Positions 17,501 through 27,890 are shown, numbered from the stretch's first letter. The stretch is DNA of 64,000 nucleotides from Advenella faeciporci (GCF_014652395.1 NZ_BMYS01000001.1:310001-374000); one strand, 5' to 3'. The notes: generated by a model from the letters alone, not told the origin. Numbers and translations are program-made.

Positions 17501-18386
17501 ATCCCAGGTCGCGAAGTGCGCTTTCCTTATCGGACCAGCCTTTGCGCACCTTGATATACACTTCCAGAAACACCGGCTTATCCAATAACTCCCGGATATC
17601 CTGACGGGCTTCACTGGCAATGCGCTTCATGTGCATACCTTTGGCGCCCAGCAAAATGGGTTTATGGCTTTCACGCTCCACCACCACACAGGCAGAAATA
17701 TGGGCCCCACTTTCATCTTCTTCCCATTTTTCAATCACGACCGTGCAGGCGTAAGGCAATTCATCACCCACCAGGCGAAAGATTTTTTCCCGAATCAGTT
17801 CTGCCGCAATAAAACGGATAGAGCGGTCAGTCAGGGCATCCTCCTCGAACATGGGCTCACCTTCAGGCAAGCGTCGGGAAATTTCATCAAGCAGGGTATC
17901 AAGCTGGATTTTTTTGACGGCACTTAGGGGAACCACGGCATCGTAGCTGAACTTGCTCATGATCTTGCCAACAAAATCAAACATTTCATTTTTGTTTTTC
18001 AGGGTGTCAACCTTGCTGATGACCAAGATGCACTTTTTGGACGATGGCAGCAGCGGCACGATATTGTCATCGCCCACCGACCATTTGCCCGCCTCAACCA
18101 CATGCAGCACCACGTCCACATCGGCCAGCGCCTGGGTGACAACCCGGTTCATCATACGATTCATGGCCCCGCCATGCCGGGTCTGGAAACCGGGCGTATC
18201 CACAAACACAAACTGTTCCCGATCGCGGGTCAGCACGCCATGGATACGGTGGCGGGTGGTTTGCGCCTTGCGCGAAACAATGGAAATCTTGCTACCGATA
18301 AGCGCATTGGTAAGCGTGGATTTGCCCACGTTGGGGCGCCCCACCACCGCAATGAATCCGGTTTTGAAAGGTGTTTCCTGGGTCAT
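17493..18386 (-). CDS. era: GTPase Era
   Basis: Essential GTPase that binds the 3' end of 16S rRNA and aids 30S maturation. The 297 residues contain G1 [10 protein letters not shown]2/G3 with TTRHRIHG and DTPG, G4 SKVD, and a C-terminal KH domain with [18 protein letters not shown]. The length matches E. coli Era (301). The start overlaps the rnc stop by 4 bases (ATGA) and the stop overlaps recO, so rnc-era-recO are translationally coupled, the usual order in proteobacteria. Confidence 0.97.
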   Translation of the reverse strand: MTQETPFKTGFIAVVGRPNVGKSTLTNALIGSKISIVSRKAQTTRHRIHGVLTRDREQFVFVDTPGFQTRHGGAMNRMMNRVVTQALADVDVVLHVVEAGKWSVGDDNIVPLLPSSKKCILVISKVDTLKNKNEMFDFVGKIMSKFSYDAVVPLSAVKKIQLDTLLDEISRRLPEGEPMFEEDALTDRSIRFIAAELIREKIFRLVGDELPYACTVVIEKWEEDESGAHISACVVVERESHKPILLGAKGMHMKRIASEARQDIRELLDKPVFLEVYIKVRKGWSDKESALRDLGYE

Positions 18387-19138
18387 TTTCTATCCTGTTC
18401 CACGGCAACGGGCAAGCTAAGCTGCGCCACTTTGCGTACTTGTTTGGCGGCACCCTTTTTTTTGGGCAGTATTTGTTCAAGTTGGGCCAGCACCAGTGCG
18501 GCGGCAGCCTGTTCGGCTGCGCGGCGGCTGCTGCCGCTGGCCTGTGCCCTGACGTCCAGTTCGGCAATCAGGCACTCTACCTCGAATTGCTGGTCATGGG
18601 CGGCCCCCGAAGTGGCAATCACATTATAAGCAGGCAAGGCAAACTTGCGCCCTTGCAACACTTCCTGCAACAGCGTTTTGGCATCTTTGCCCAAGGTATT
18701 GAAATCGACCGTTTCCAAAATGGGGCGGTACAGGGCTTCAATAACCTGATGAGCCCGATCACTGCCAGAATCCAGGTATATGGCACCAAAAACAGCCTCG
18801 ACGGCATCAGCCAGAATGGATGGACGGCGGAATCCACCGCTTTTCAACTCTCCCTCACCCAACCTGAGAAAACTGGATAAATCAAGCCTGGCGGCGATAT
18901 CAGCCAGCGTGCCCTGTTTGACCAGACTGGCACGAATGCGGGACAGGTCACCTTCATCAACATTGGGCAACTGATGGAACAAAATGGCGGCAACCGCAAA
19001 ATTCAGGATGGAGTCACCCAAAAACTCAAAACGCTCATTATGCATGGCACTATGGCTGCGATGCGTTAATGCCTGTATCAATAAACGCTGGTCTTTAAAC
19101 TTATAACCCAGTCGGGTTTCCAATTGCGTTAAATTCAT
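18383..19138 (-). CDS. rnc: Ribonuclease III
   Basis: Double-strand-specific endoribonuclease that processes rRNA precursors and structured messages. The signature ERFEFLGDS with catalytic acidic residues is at 35-43, a second acidic motif is in [15 protein letters not shown], and a dsRNA-binding domain occupies about 155-225. The last 25 residues are a basic extension beyond the E. coli enzyme (226 residues). The start codon shares one base with the lepB stop (TAATG). Confidence 0.97.
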   Translation of the reverse strand: MNLTQLETRLGYKFKDQRLLIQALTHRSHSAMHNERFEFLGDSILNFAVAAILFHQLPNVDEGDLSRIRASLVKQGTLADIAARLDLSSFLRLGEGELKSGGFRRPSILADAVEAVFGAIYLDSGSDRAHQVIEALYRPILETVDFNTLGKDAKTLLQEVLQGRKFALPAYNVIATSGAAHDQQFEVECLIAELDVRAQASGSSRRAAEQAAAALVLAQLEQILPKKKGAAKQVRKVAQLSLPVAVEQDRK

Positions 19139-19944
19139 TATTTGATTGAGCCGATCCGACCCAGGTCTCCAAAATTCATCCAGACAAAAAACGCCTTGCC
19201 AACCAGATAGTTATCGGGCACAAAGCCCCAATAACGACTGTCTTCACTATTGTCGCGGTTATCTCCCATGACAAAATAATGGCCTTCCGGTACGGTGCAC
19301 TTGAAATCGGTGGCGGCATATTCACAATTTTGTGCAAATGGAAATTGGCGACCTGAAAGATAGGCGCCGTCACCCGGCATATTCAGGATTTCGTACGATT
19401 TTCCATCTACTTGCTCCTGCAGCTTAAGCGGATTTCCCGCCTGCTGCGAAGGGTTGACATAAGGACCCAGCGCCGTGGTTTCTACCGCTTCACCGTTGAT
19501 GAACAGCCGTTTTCCAACATAAGCCACCGTATCACCGGGCACGCCAACAATTCGCTTGATGTAATCAATATCGGTATTGACAGGATAGCGAAACACCACC
19601 ACATCGCCTTTCCGGGGGTTGCCAAGCGGAATGATTTTCTGGTCAACGATGGGCAAACGAATGCCGTAATTGAATTTGTTCACCAGAATCATGTCTCCGT
19701 CCTGCAGGGTCGGCAACATGGAACCCGAAGGAATTCGAAAAGGCTCTACCACGAAGGAGCGCAAAACAAAAACAAACAGAATCACCGGAAAAAAACTGAT
19801 GGAGTACTCTACCCACCAAGGCCTGTAATCCTCCTGCTCTTGCCCATACTTTTCAGTACGTCGCGGTTTAAGCACCACCTTGTCAAGCAGCTTAATAACT
19901 GCCGTCAGCAGCAGCAATACAAATAAAATTAAAGCAAAATCCAT
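19138..19944 (-). CDS. lepB: Signal peptidase I
   Basis: Inner-membrane serine/lysine-dyad protease that removes signal peptides from exported proteins. The 268 residues show two N-terminal transmembrane helices (about 3-20 and 49-64), catalytic Ser75 in [10 protein letters not shown], catalytic Lys130 in IDYIKRIVG, and box [17 protein letters not shown]. It lies in the lepA-lepB-rnc-era-recO order, with a 27-base gap after lepA. Confidence 0.96.
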   Translation of the reverse strand: MDFALILFVLLLLTAVIKLLDKVVLKPRRTEKYGQEQEDYRPWWVEYSISFFPVILFVFVLRSFVVEPFRIPSGSMLPTLQDGDMILVNKFNYGIRLPIVDQKIIPLGNPRKGDVVVFRYPVNTDIDYIKRIVGVPGDTVAYVGKRLFINGEAVETTALGPYVNPSQQAGNPLKLQEQVDGKSYEILNMPGDGAYLSGRQFPFAQNCEYAATDFKCTVPEGHYFVMGDNRDNSEDSRYWGFVPDNYLVGKAFFVWMNFGDLGRIGSIK

Positions 19945-19971
19945 TCTGTAATCTCGTGTTATTCCAGTTGT

Positions 19972-21765
19972 TTATTTATCGTCAACCTGAAGGATGGCCA
20001 GGAAGGCTTCCTGCGGGATCTCCACGCTACCAACCTGCTTCATGCGTTTTTTACCTGCTTTTTGTTTTTCAAGCAGTTTTTTCTTACGGCTGATATCACC
20101 GCCATAACACTTTGCCAACACGTTCTTGCGCAAGGCCTTCACGTTTTCACGGGCAATCACTTCGGCACCGATGGCCGCCTGAATGGCCACATCATACATT
20201 TGACGGGGAATCAGGCCACGCATTTTGGAAACCACTTCACGACCACGATAGCGGGCATTGGCGCGGTGAACAATCATGGACAGGGCATCAACCTTGTCTC
20301 CGTTAATGAGCAGGTCAACCCTGACAACATCGGCAGAACGGTATTCAAGAAACTCGTAATCCATGGAGGCATAGCCGCGCGACACTGACTTCAGGCGATC
20401 GAAGAAATCAAGCACGATTTCCGCCAGCGGAATTTCATAAACCAGGTGAACCTGTCGTCCATGATAGCTCATGTTTCTTTGAATACCCCGCTTTGCGGTA
20501 CACAGGGTAATAACGGCACCGACATACTCTTGCGGCATGAACAGGGTCACGGTAACCACGGGTTCACGAATATCCCGAATCTGGCCAATGTCGGGCATAC
20601 GCGAAGGGCTTTCAATCATGATGACTTCGCCATCATTTTTTTCAACCTCATAAACCACCGAAGGTGCGGTGGTAATGATGTCCATGTCAAATTCACGTTC
20701 AAGACGCTCCTGCACGATTTCCATGTGCAACAGCCCAAGAAAACCGCAACGGAAACCGAATCCCAGGGCCTGTGACACTTCTGGCTCAAACATTAAGGCG
20801 GCATCGTTCAGCTTGAGCTTTTCCAGTGAATCGCGCAACTGGTCATATTCGCTGCTTTCCACCGGATACAATCCGGAAAAAACCTGTGGCTTGACTTCCT
20901 TGAACCCGGGCAAAGGCAACTCGGCCGGCTTGTTTGCCAGGGTAATGGTGTCACCCACCTTGGCGTGTTCAAGTTCTTTGATACCGGTAATAATAAAACC
21001 CACTTCACCGGCAGACAATTGCGTACGGGCCACCGATTTGGGTGTGAAAACGCCCAATTGCTCACACAAGTGTGAAGCACCGGTTGCCATGAACGTGATT
21101 TTATCCTTGACCTTAAGCACGCCATTAACGATGCGCACCAGCATGACCACGCCAACGTAGTTGTCAAACCAGGAGTCGATAATGAGTGCCTGCAAGGGTT
21201 TTTCAGGATCACCTACCGGTGGTGGCACTTTGGTCACGATCTGCTCAAGAATTTCATCAATACCCATGCCGGTTTTGGCACTGGCTTTAACCGCATCGCT
21301 GGCATCAATGCCAATCACGTCTTCAATTTCCTCACGGGCCGCTTCAGGTTCGGCGGAAGGAAGATCCATTTTATTCAGGACCGGTAAAACCTCTACACCC
21401 AGTTCGATGGCGGTATAGCAGTTGGCCACGGTTTGCGCTTCTACTCCCTGACTGGCATCCACCACCAGCAAAGCGCCCTCACAGGCGGAAAGTGAGCGGC
21501 TGACCTCATAGGAAAAGTCAACGTGTCCGGGGGTATCAATAAGGTTAAGGTTATAGATTTTGCCGTCGTTGGCCTTATACTGCAGGGAAGCGGTTTGCGC
21601 CTTAATGGTAATACCCCGTTCTCGTTCGATATCCATTGAGTCAAGTACCTGCTTGGACATTTCCCGGTCTGCCAGGCCTCCGCAGCGCTGAATCAGGCGA
21701 TCGGCCAGGGTGGATTTTCCATGATCAATGTGGGCAATAATCGAAAAATTGCGTATATGTTGCAT
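19972..21765 (-). CDS. lepA: Translation elongation factor 4 (LepA)
   Basis: Ribosome-associated GTPase, involved in back-translocation or initiation under stress. The 597 residues match the family length (599 in E. coli): GTPase motifs [34 protein letters not shown] and NKMDLP, then EF-G-like domains and the LepA-specific C-terminal domain (GRDVVSK-like [18 protein letters not shown]). It follows mucD after an 82-base gap with a terminator and starts the lepA-lepB-rnc-era-recO run. Confidence 0.97.
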   Translation of the reverse strand: MQHIRNFSIIAHIDHGKSTLADRLIQRCGGLADREMSKQVLDSMDIERERGITIKAQTASLQYKANDGKIYNLNLIDTPGHVDFSYEVSRSLSACEGALLVVDASQGVEAQTVANCYTAIELGVEVLPVLNKMDLPSAEPEAAREEIEDVIGIDASDAVKASAKTGMGIDEILEQIVTKVPPPVGDPEKPLQALIIDSWFDNYVGVVMLVRIVNGVLKVKDKITFMATGASHLCEQLGVFTPKSVARTQLSAGEVGFIITGIKELEHAKVGDTITLANKPAELPLPGFKEVKPQVFSGLYPVESSEYDQLRDSLEKLKLNDAALMFEPEVSQALGFGFRCGFLGLLHMEIVQERLEREFDMDIITTAPSVVYEVEKNDGEVIMIESPSRMPDIGQIRDIREPVVTVTLFMPQEYVGAVITLCTAKRGIQRNMSYHGRQVHLVYEIPLAEIVLDFFDRLKSVSRGYASMDYEFLEYRSADVVRVDLLINGDKVDALSMIVHRANARYRGREVVSKMRGLIPRQMYDVAIQAAIGAEVIARENVKALRKNVLAKCYGGDISRKKKLLEKQKAGKKRMKQVGSVEIPQEAFLAILQVDDK

Positions 21766-21799
21766 ATAAGGCTGAATTCAAGTTTTTGTATGGGACTCA

Positions 21800-21826
21800 T
21801 AAAAAAAGGGCGCGATGCGCCCTTTT
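21800..21826 (-). terminator. Terminator after mucD
   Basis: On the minus strand AAAAGGGCGC-AT-GCGCCCTTTTTTT forms a 10-base-pair stem and a T-tract about 22 bases after the mucD stop. It separates the sigma-E operon from lepA. Confidence 0.8.
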
Positions 21827-21847
21827 AGCGTATGTCGTATTGTAGCC

Positions 21848-23362
21848 TTATTTTGACGGCGTTACAGGTACCCACTGGGTTAAATTTTCACGTCGAATCA
21901 ATAAAGCGGCCGCTTTGTCTTTAGGCAGCTTGTCAACCGTCTCTTCAAACTGCTTGACATCCTTGATGTCCTGATCATTGACGGCAAGAATAATATCGTC
22001 AGTGCGCAGGCCGGCAGACTGTCCAGGACCATCCACTTCGGTAATCTGGACCCCGCCCTTGATACGCAGCCTGGTCATGGTTTCCTGGGATAAATTACCC
22101 ACGACCAGCCCCAAACGATCCGCCTTGACAGGCTTGTCTGCTTCGGCCTGGCTGGAGGCAAGCTCATCGGCCGGACTGGAAGGGACTTCACCTACAGTGA
22201 TTTTCAGGTTTTGTTTCTTGCCACGACGCCATACTTCGATATTCGATTCGGTATCCGGCTTTGTCTGGCCCACAATACGGGGAAGGTCTGACCATTTCTT
22301 GACTTCTGAACCGTTAAATCCAATGATCACGTCACCGGCCTGGATACCCGCCTTGTCAGCCGGACCGCCCTGCTCTACGTTGCTGACCAGTGCACCTGAA
22401 GCGTTTTCAAGCCCCAAAGCCTTGGCAACTTCATCGGCCACCTCACCAATTTGCACCCCGATACGACCGCGGGTGACCTTACCGTTTTCCTTAAGCTGAT
22501 CAACCACCTGCATGGCTTCATCAATCGGAATAGACAGGGAAATACCCATAAATCCACCACTTTGGGAAATGATTTGCGAATTCACGCCCACCACCTCTCC
22601 GTTCAGGTTTATCAAGGGACCACCCGAGTTACCGGGATTGACCGCCACGTCAGTCTGGATAAAAGGCAGGTACTCACCCGTATCCCGATTGATGGCACTG
22701 ACAATACCCGAGGTCACCGTGGAATCCAGTCCGAATGGAGAACCGATCGCCAATACCCACTGACCTTTTTTCAGGGTATCTGAATCGCCAATTTTAAGGG
22801 TTGGCAATTTTCCATCGCTGTCGATTTTGAGCAAGGCAATATCGGTACGTTGATCCGACCCGATGACCTTGGCGTTATATTCCTTGCCATTGTTCAGGGT
22901 AACCAGGATTTTTGAAGCACCCGAAATAACGTGGTTGTTGGTAATAATGTAACCATCATCGGAAATTATAAAACCGGAACCTACGCCACGCGGCACGGTT
23001 CTTTCAGGCTGGTCATTACCACGCTGGCGAGGTTGCGGCGTGGCGCGTGGTGGCATGAAATCGGGACCGAAGAAAAAACGGAACAATTCAGAGGGATCGC
23101 CACCATATGGATCGTAGCCACCCCGGGCACGTGTTGAGACGGTTTCCATGGTTCGGATATTGACGACCGCATTTTCTGTCTGGTCAACAATAGCGGTGAA
23201 ATCGGGCAACCCGGCAATACTTGTGGATACGATTGTATTTTGTACATCCTGGGCGTTGGCAACATCACCGCCAACATAAGAAAGCCCAGCATAAGCAGCA
23301 CCCAGTCCAATCACGGTATACAGTACACTGCGTTTCAATTTATTATGTAATATTTTTTTCAT
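21848..23362 (-). CDS. mucD: Periplasmic serine protease MucD/DegP (HtrA family)
   Basis: Envelope quality-control protease and chaperone, last gene of the rpoE operon. Of 504 residues: signal sequence (about 1-37), trypsin-like domain with His144 (TNNHVI), Asp174 (QRTDIALLKI) and Ser246 (VNPGNSGGPL), and two PDZ domains (about 285-375 and 410-495). Length and layout match DegQ/MucD proteins. The acidic-aromatic LA loop region (GYDPYGGDPSELFRFFFGPD) is present. Its place after mucB supports the MucD name. Confidence 0.95.
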   Translation of the reverse strand: MKKILHNKLKRSVLYTVIGLGAAYAGLSYVGGDVANAQDVQNTIVSTSIAGLPDFTAIVDQTENAVVNIRTMETVSTRARGGYDPYGGDPSELFRFFFGPDFMPPRATPQPRQRGNDQPERTVPRGVGSGFIISDDGYIITNNHVISGASKILVTLNNGKEYNAKVIGSDQRTDIALLKIDSDGKLPTLKIGDSDTLKKGQWVLAIGSPFGLDSTVTSGIVSAINRDTGEYLPFIQTDVAVNPGNSGGPLINLNGEVVGVNSQIISQSGGFMGISLSIPIDEAMQVVDQLKENGKVTRGRIGVQIGEVADEVAKALGLENASGALVSNVEQGGPADKAGIQAGDVIIGFNGSEVKKWSDLPRIVGQTKPDTESNIEVWRRGKKQNLKITVGEVPSSPADELASSQAEADKPVKADRLGLVVGNLSQETMTRLRIKGGVQITEVDGPGQSAGLRTDDIILAVNDQDIKDVKQFEETVDKLPKDKAAALLIRRENLTQWVPVTPSK

Positions 23363-23375
23363 GAGAATCCCTTTC

Positions 23376-24410
23376 CTAATTCAATGTGGATGATACGGGT
23401 GGAATAAATTTAGCCGAAACCGCCATTTCTTCAAGTGTATCCATGGGCACTGCACCAATCACGGTTACCCAGTAATCATCCACGCGTTGACGAAAAACAT
23501 TCAGGGAACCTACTTGTACTGCACCATGAGCCTGCAACGTTTTTTCCGCCTCTGTCACTTTTTGCACAAAAACGGAAATTGAAGAAAGGCCGTCTGAAAG
23601 AATTAGGTGCTTAACTCGCTGATTAGTTCCTTTCGGTCGAATAATACTTAATATCGGCACGTATCCCTGAGGGGCACGCAGCTTCCAGCCTTCGCGCGCG
23701 AAATCAACTGAAACAAGTTCCTCTTTTTCGACGACCCAATCATTGAGTTTGTAGCCCGATTCCAGCAAGGCGGTATCAACATCCTTACCCATGACCAAAC
23801 CGGTAAAAGTGATCTGCTCAACCACTTTGTTATCAAGTCCGACAGTTTGAGACCTTAATAGCAATTTTGATTTGACATCAACACACAAACGATAACCATA
23901 ACGATCCGGGGTGCGCGGAGCCAATTCCAGCTGCTGGCACTCGTAACCGGCAACCCTCTCTTTTTTGCCGCTAAGCGTGGCGGTGTAGTACTGGTTTAAA
24001 TGTGTGGCTTCGGTTTGCAAAAATGCCGGGAAGCGGTCTTTACGGGCCGGAGTCAAAACAATTTTCTTTTGTTCCGGCATAAGACATTGCACAACGTCAT
24101 TGGTCCGCAAATACTCCTGGGGATCGCCATCCAGCAATTCCAGCCGTTCTTTGACACCTTCGCCATCAACAATATGCGTGACACGTGATGACATGATCTG
24201 CTCGCCTTGCTGATAAGTGAAAACACCACTGTAGTCATTGGTGACCGATGCTTTCTGCACTTGCTCAAGAAATGCGACCAGATCCTTGCCCACCAGGGGA
24301 GTTGCCGTTTGGGCCATGACAGGTGTCGCAAAAACCGCCCCGAGAAGAACCAGTGACAGCCATTTTGTTTTTGCTTTCCCTGCAACCTTGCTGGATGAAT
24401 AATGCAACAT
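23376..24410 (-). CDS. mucB: Sigma-E negative regulator MucB/RseB
   Basis: Periplasmic protein that binds the anti-sigma factor and shields it from proteolysis; it senses lipoprotein and LPS stress. The 344 residues have a signal peptide (WLSLVLLGAVFATPVMAQ), a LolA-like N-terminal domain (DYSGVFTYQQGEQIMSSRVT, VAGYECQQLELAPRTPDRYG) and a smaller C-terminal domain. Its ATG shares one base with the rseA stop (TAATG), so synthesis of the two is coupled. Confidence 0.94.
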   Translation of the reverse strand: MLHYSSSKVAGKAKTKWLSLVLLGAVFATPVMAQTATPLVGKDLVAFLEQVQKASVTNDYSGVFTYQQGEQIMSSRVTHIVDGEGVKERLELLDGDPQEYLRTNDVVQCLMPEQKKIVLTPARKDRFPAFLQTEATHLNQYYTATLSGKKERVAGYECQQLELAPRTPDRYGYRLCVDVKSKLLLRSQTVGLDNKVVEQITFTGLVMGKDVDTALLESGYKLNDWVVEKEELVSVDFAREGWKLRAPQGYVPILSIIRPKGTNQRVKHLILSDGLSSISVFVQKVTEAEKTLQAHGAVQVGSLNVFRQRVDDYWVTVIGAVPMDTLEEMAVSAKFIPPVSSTLN

Positions 24411-24922
24411 TAGCGATTAGCTCCGAACTCATAGGAAACCAGATGTACGGGACGCGCACCCACCATTTGGCGATGGGCATGAATATAATCGTTGTAATCC
24501 CGGTTCAGTTCGGTACTGGGCGCGGTTTGTGAGGCCACCACGGGTGCGGATACGGGTGGCGCCACCTTATCTTCAGCCATAAATGGCTGAACCACCCACA
24601 CCACCGATGCCACGGCTGCCGCCACTGCCAGCCCTGACAAACCCTGGCGAAGGCCAAGACGGCGCGCCGGGGCCACGGGTAACGGTTCGGCATCAATGGC
24701 CTTGCTTACGCGTGCATAGAACAGGTCGGAGGGTTTGATGGCCAGCTCATCGCTGCGCATGACATCACCAATCAGGTGATAGGTGTCCCACACTTGCCTG
24801 CCATAGGAATTATCCAGGTTGTCCAGGTCAAAACTGATATCTTCACCGTCAATAAGCGCCGATATGGACTCATCCCAATCAAGTGACTGCGATTCATTTA
24901 ATGTTGAATGTGTTGTGTTCAT
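24410..24922 (-). CDS. rseA: Anti-sigma-E factor (RseA/MucA)
   Basis: Inner-membrane anti-sigma factor that holds RpoE inactive until cleaved under envelope stress. The 170 residues have an N-terminal cytoplasmic sigma-binding domain (DWDESISALIDGED, VWDTYHLIGDVMR), one transmembrane helix at about 92-114 (GLSGLAVAAAVASVVWVV) and a short periplasmic tail. It begins 11 bases after rpoE. Confidence 0.92.
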   Translation of the reverse strand: MNTTHSTLNESQSLDWDESISALIDGEDISFDLDNLDNSYGRQVWDTYHLIGDVMRSDELAIKPSDLFYARVSKAIDAEPLPVAPARRLGLRQGLSGLAVAAAVASVVWVVQPFMAEDKVAPPVSAPVVASQTAPSTELNRDYNDYIHAHRQMVGARPVHLVSYEFGANR

Positions 24923-24933
24923 GTATCAGCTCC

Positions 24934-25533
24934 TTACCAGCGACGATCGTTATCCTGGCCTAAAACAGGCTTGAGTCGGGCAGCAATCGCTTCCCTGGCT
25001 CTGAAAATCCTGGATCTTACGGTTCCAATGGGGCACTCCATGGTTTGTGCAATTTCCTCATAGCTCAAACCTTCCATTTCGCGCAGTACGATGGCCGTCC
25101 TCAAGTCTTCGGGCAGATCCTCAATAGCCTTATTGACGGTCTGGGCAATTTCACTGGAAACCATACGCGACTCAGGTGTATCAATGTCTATAAGATTGTC
25201 TGATTGCGAAAAAGTTTCGCCCTCTTTCGTTTCAAAGGTATCAGACACCAGCATTTTTCGCTGGTTGGATGAAAGCCAGTTACGGGCAGTATTAATGGCA
25301 ATCCGGTATAGCCAGGTGTAAAAAGCGCTTTCTCCGCGAAACTGGGGCAAGGCGCGATAGGCCTTGATAAACGTTTCCTGGGCAATATCTTCGACTTCGG
25401 CCTGGTTATTGAGCATACGTGAAAGCAAACGCATGATTTTTCGCTGGTATTTAAGCACCAGCAAATCAAATGCCCGTTTATCGCCTTTCTGCACACGGGC
25501 AACAAGCTCTGCATCGACGTCACGATCACTCAT
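24934..25533 (-). CDS. rpoE: RNA polymerase sigma factor RpoE (sigma-E, ECF family)
   Basis: Directs transcription of envelope-stress genes. The start at 25533 (MSDRDVDAELVARVQKGDK) is fixed by AGGAGG five bases upstream; the longer frame to 25578 has no such site. The 199 residues carry region 2 (FDLLVLKYQRKIMRLLSRML, DIAQETFIKAYRAL) and region 4 (LREMEGLSYEEIAQTMECPI, GTVRSRIFRARE). Its ATG overlaps the stop of the upstream YgfX-like gene (ATGA), coupling the sigma factor to the fatty-acid synthesis cluster. Confidence 0.96.
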   Translation of the reverse strand: MSDRDVDAELVARVQKGDKRAFDLLVLKYQRKIMRLLSRMLNNQAEVEDIAQETFIKAYRALPQFRGESAFYTWLYRIAINTARNWLSSNQRKMLVSDTFETKEGETFSQSDNLIDIDTPESRMVSSEIAQTVNKAIEDLPEDLRTAIVLREMEGLSYEEIAQTMECPIGTVRSRIFRAREAIAARLKPVLGQDNDRRW

Positions 25534-25967
25534 GGCGCCTCCTGTTGAAGGGACCGGTGCCAGCGCATGGCGTGGCAAAGGACCCTAAGTTTACGCCAAC
25601 CCGTTTTACCAACGGTAAATGGCCAAATGGTGATCAGTTTTCCTGACATTTGCTGATTAAATGGATTTTCAAGCTGCAGGGTAAGCCAGAAAGGTCCCTG
25701 CCAGAATTGTCGCAGGACCAGACGCTGTTGCGAGCCATTAGCGGAAAGCTCCCATGGCTGGGTTGCATGGATCCTGAGAAAAGATGGAGCGGGCTGTGAG
25801 GATTGGGCATGAGCCAGAAAAATGGCAGCAAGCACAAGACCCAAAGAAAACCCGGCAAGACATGCTGTTGCCACAAACAACATGCATGCCTTGCAATAAC
25901 ATTCAAACCTGCCTGGCCGGATTTCAAGCAAAAACGACCAATGAAGATTCAAGTGTGAAGATGACAA
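25530..25967 (-). CDS. Small membrane protein, possibly YgfX-like
   Basis: 145-residue protein between fabF and rpoE. It has a basic amphipathic start (LHWSFLLEIRPGRFE), a hydrophobic hairpin at about 28-52 (ACMLFVATACLAGFSLGLVL), then a beta-rich soluble part with many tryptophans, ending in WRKLRVLCHAMRWH. This arrangement resembles YgfX/CptA-type proteins, but identity is too weak by eye to be sure. No ATG fits: the frame begins with TTG two bases after the fabF stop, so the start is probably TTG by coupling to fabF. The stop overlaps the rpoE ATG by 4 bases. It could instead be an unrelated family. Confidence 0.6.
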   Translation of the reverse strand: MSSSHLNLHWSFLLEIRPGRFECYCKACMLFVATACLAGFSLGLVLAAIFLAHAQSSQPAPSFLRIHATQPWELSANGSQQRLVLRQFWQGPFWLTLQLENPFNQQMSGKLITIWPFTVGKTGWRKLRVLCHAMRWHRSLQQEAP

Positions 25968-25968
25968 A

Positions 25969-27198
25969 TCAAGCCCGTTTCACAACCATTGAACCGTTTG
26001 TACCACCAAAACCAAACGAATTGGACAGTGCATATTCTATTTTCATTTCACGAGCCTGGTTGGCGCAGTAATCAAGGTCACAACCGGGATCCTGATTGAA
26101 AATATTGATGGTTGGAGGAGAAATCTGGTGATAAACAGCCAATGTGGTAAAAACGGCTTCGATACCGCCTGCCGCCCCCAGCAAGTGTCCGGTCATGGAT
26201 TTTGTGGAGTTTACGACAGTTTTATAAGCATGGTCACCCAAAGCCAGTTTAAGCGCATTGGTCTCGTTTTGATCGCCCAGCGGTGTTGATGTACCGTGTG
26301 CATTCACATAATCAACCTGATCAGGATTGATTTTTGCATTGTTCAGGGCATTCAGAATGCCACGACGTGGGCCATCGCTATCGGGAGCGGTAATATGGTG
26401 TGCATCAGAGCTCATGCCATAGCCGGTAAACTCGCCATAAATGCGGGCACCGCGTTTTTTGGCATGTTCGTATTCTTCAAGCACCAGCACGCCAGCACCT
26501 TCACCCAACACAAAACCGTCACGATCGGTGTCCCAGGGACGTGAGGCGGTTTCAGGGTCATCGTTACGGGTTGAAAGCGCGCGCATGGCGGCAAAACCGC
26601 CAATCCCCAGCGGCGAAACGGTTGCTTCAGCGCCACCGGCAATCATTACATCGGCATCACCGTATTCGATCAGGCGGGCGGCATCACCAATGGAATGCAG
26701 ACCGGTAGTGCAGGCAGAAACCACGGCGTAGCTGGGACCTTTCAGGCCCAGCATAATGGTAAGGTGGCCTGAAATAAGGTTAATGAGTGAAGCCGGTACA
26801 AAGAATGGGGAAATACGGCGTGGACCTTTGGCCAGGTACTCGGTTTGCGTTTCTTCAATACGGTGAAGGCCACCAATACCCGAACTGACAATCACGCCGA
26901 TTCGTTCGGCATTTTCTTCAGTGACTTCAAGCCCGGAGTCGCGCCAGGCATCGATACTGGCCGCAATGCCGTAATGGATGAAGGTATCCATTTGTTTGCC
27001 TTCTTTGGCAGACATGTATTGGGTCAGGTCAAAATCCTTAACCTCACCGGCAATCTGTGAATTGAAGCCCGAAGCGTCAAATCGGGTAATACGACTGATT
27101 CCGGAACGTCCGTTGATAATATTATCCCAGGCTGTATCAATTGAATTTCCTACCGGGGAAACAATACCCAAGCCAGTAATTACGACACGTCTTTTCAC
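25969..27198 (-). CDS. fabF: 3-oxoacyl-ACP synthase II (KAS II)
   Basis: Condensing enzyme of fatty-acid chain elongation. The 409 residues have nucleophile Cys163 in VVSACTTGLHSIG, the two histidine motifs NAHGTSTPLGD and GHLLGAAGG, and the lysine in STKSMTG. The start codon is GTG with AGGAG seven bases upstream. It follows acpP on the same strand across a 199-base gap with a long stem-loop. Confidence 0.96.
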   Translation of the reverse strand: MKRRVVITGLGIVSPVGNSIDTAWDNIINGRSGISRITRFDASGFNSQIAGEVKDFDLTQYMSAKEGKQMDTFIHYGIAASIDAWRDSGLEVTEENAERIGVIVSSGIGGLHRIEETQTEYLAKGPRRISPFFVPASLINLISGHLTIMLGLKGPSYAVVSACTTGLHSIGDAARLIEYGDADVMIAGGAEATVSPLGIGGFAAMRALSTRNDDPETASRPWDTDRDGFVLGEGAGVLVLEEYEHAKKRGARIYGEFTGYGMSSDAHHITAPDSDGPRRGILNALNNAKINPDQVDYVNAHGTSTPLGDQNETNALKLALGDHAYKTVVNSTKSMTGHLLGAAGGIEAVFTTLAVYHQISPPTINIFNQDPGCDLDYCANQAREMKIEYALSNSFGFGGTNGSMVVKRA

Positions 27199-27263
27199 AG
27201 AAGACTCCTACCTTAATTTATATTTAAATGAATCGAATGATTGCCTTGGCATAATGCCATAAA

Positions 27264-27345
27264 CAAAAAAAACGCTTGGGAAAAGCATAATGCAATATAG
27301 CCTGAAAACCCCCAGACTACCGACACAACGCTTTCCCAAGCGCTT
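27264..27345 (-). terminator. Long-loop terminator or attenuator between acpP and fabF
   Basis: The arm CGCTTGGGAAA at 27273-27283 has its complement TTTCCCAAGCG at 27332-27342. On the minus strand the stem ends in AAGCG followed by eight T residues, like an intrinsic terminator with an unusually long loop of about 48 bases. It would let acpP be made in excess over fabF, as is common for this gene pair. Confidence 0.55.
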
Positions 27346-27397
27346 TTGCATCAACCGGCCATTGACCCGTAAAGGATCAATGGCTGGTACGGCTACA

Positions 27398-27634
27398 TTA
27401 AGCTTTATTCTTGTTAATGTACTCAACAGCTTGCAGAACTGTTGTGATTTTTTCTGCTTCTTCGTCTGGAATCTCTGTTTCGAACTCGTCTTCCAGAGCC
27501 ATTACCAGCTCAACCATATCCAGTGAATCGGCACCTAGGTCGTCAAGAAAAGAAGACTCGTTTTTGATTTCAGCTTCATTAACGCCAAGCTGTTCTGCGA
27601 CAATCTTCTTGACGCGTTGTTCGATGCTATCCAT
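27398..27634 (-). CDS. acpP: Acyl carrier protein
   Basis: Carries growing acyl chains on a phosphopantetheine arm. At 78 residues, highly acidic, with Ser37 in the [18 protein letters not shown] motif for the prosthetic group. TGGAG lies seven bases upstream of the ATG. It has its own promoter upstream and a stem-loop downstream, so it can be expressed far above its neighbours. Confidence 0.98.
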   Translation of the reverse strand: MDSIEQRVKKIVAEQLGVNEAEIKNESSFLDDLGADSLDMVELVMALEDEFETEIPDEEAEKITTVLQAVEYINKNKA

Positions 27635-27664
27635 TTAACTCTCCAAAGGGAATGAATCCCGCGA

Positions 27665-27693
27665 ATTATAGCCAACTGCTTATAAAATGCAAA
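27665..27693 (-). promoter_or_regulatory. Predicted promoter of acpP
   Basis: On the minus strand, -10 TATAAT (27670-27665) is a perfect consensus, with -35 TTTGCA (27693-27688) after a 17-base spacer. Transcription would begin about 25 bases upstream of the acpP start. The rest of the fabG-acpP gap (27694-27890) is AT-rich, with only a weak GGGCA/TGCCC stem near 27843-27871 that may end the fabG transcript. Confidence 0.6.
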
Positions 27694-27890
27694 AGGCTGT
27701 TTTGACAAAAAAAATTATTTTAGCAAATAAGCATTAAAAAACTTATAAAACCAAAATACCATCCAAAAAGTTAAAATGCGTGTACTGCCAACTGTGCATT
27801 TTATTCAAAATTAATCTTTTGTCTTTAAAAAAAGACAAACAGGGCAAATAAATTATTTTCAATGCCCCTTAACGTGCCGGAAATACAGCA

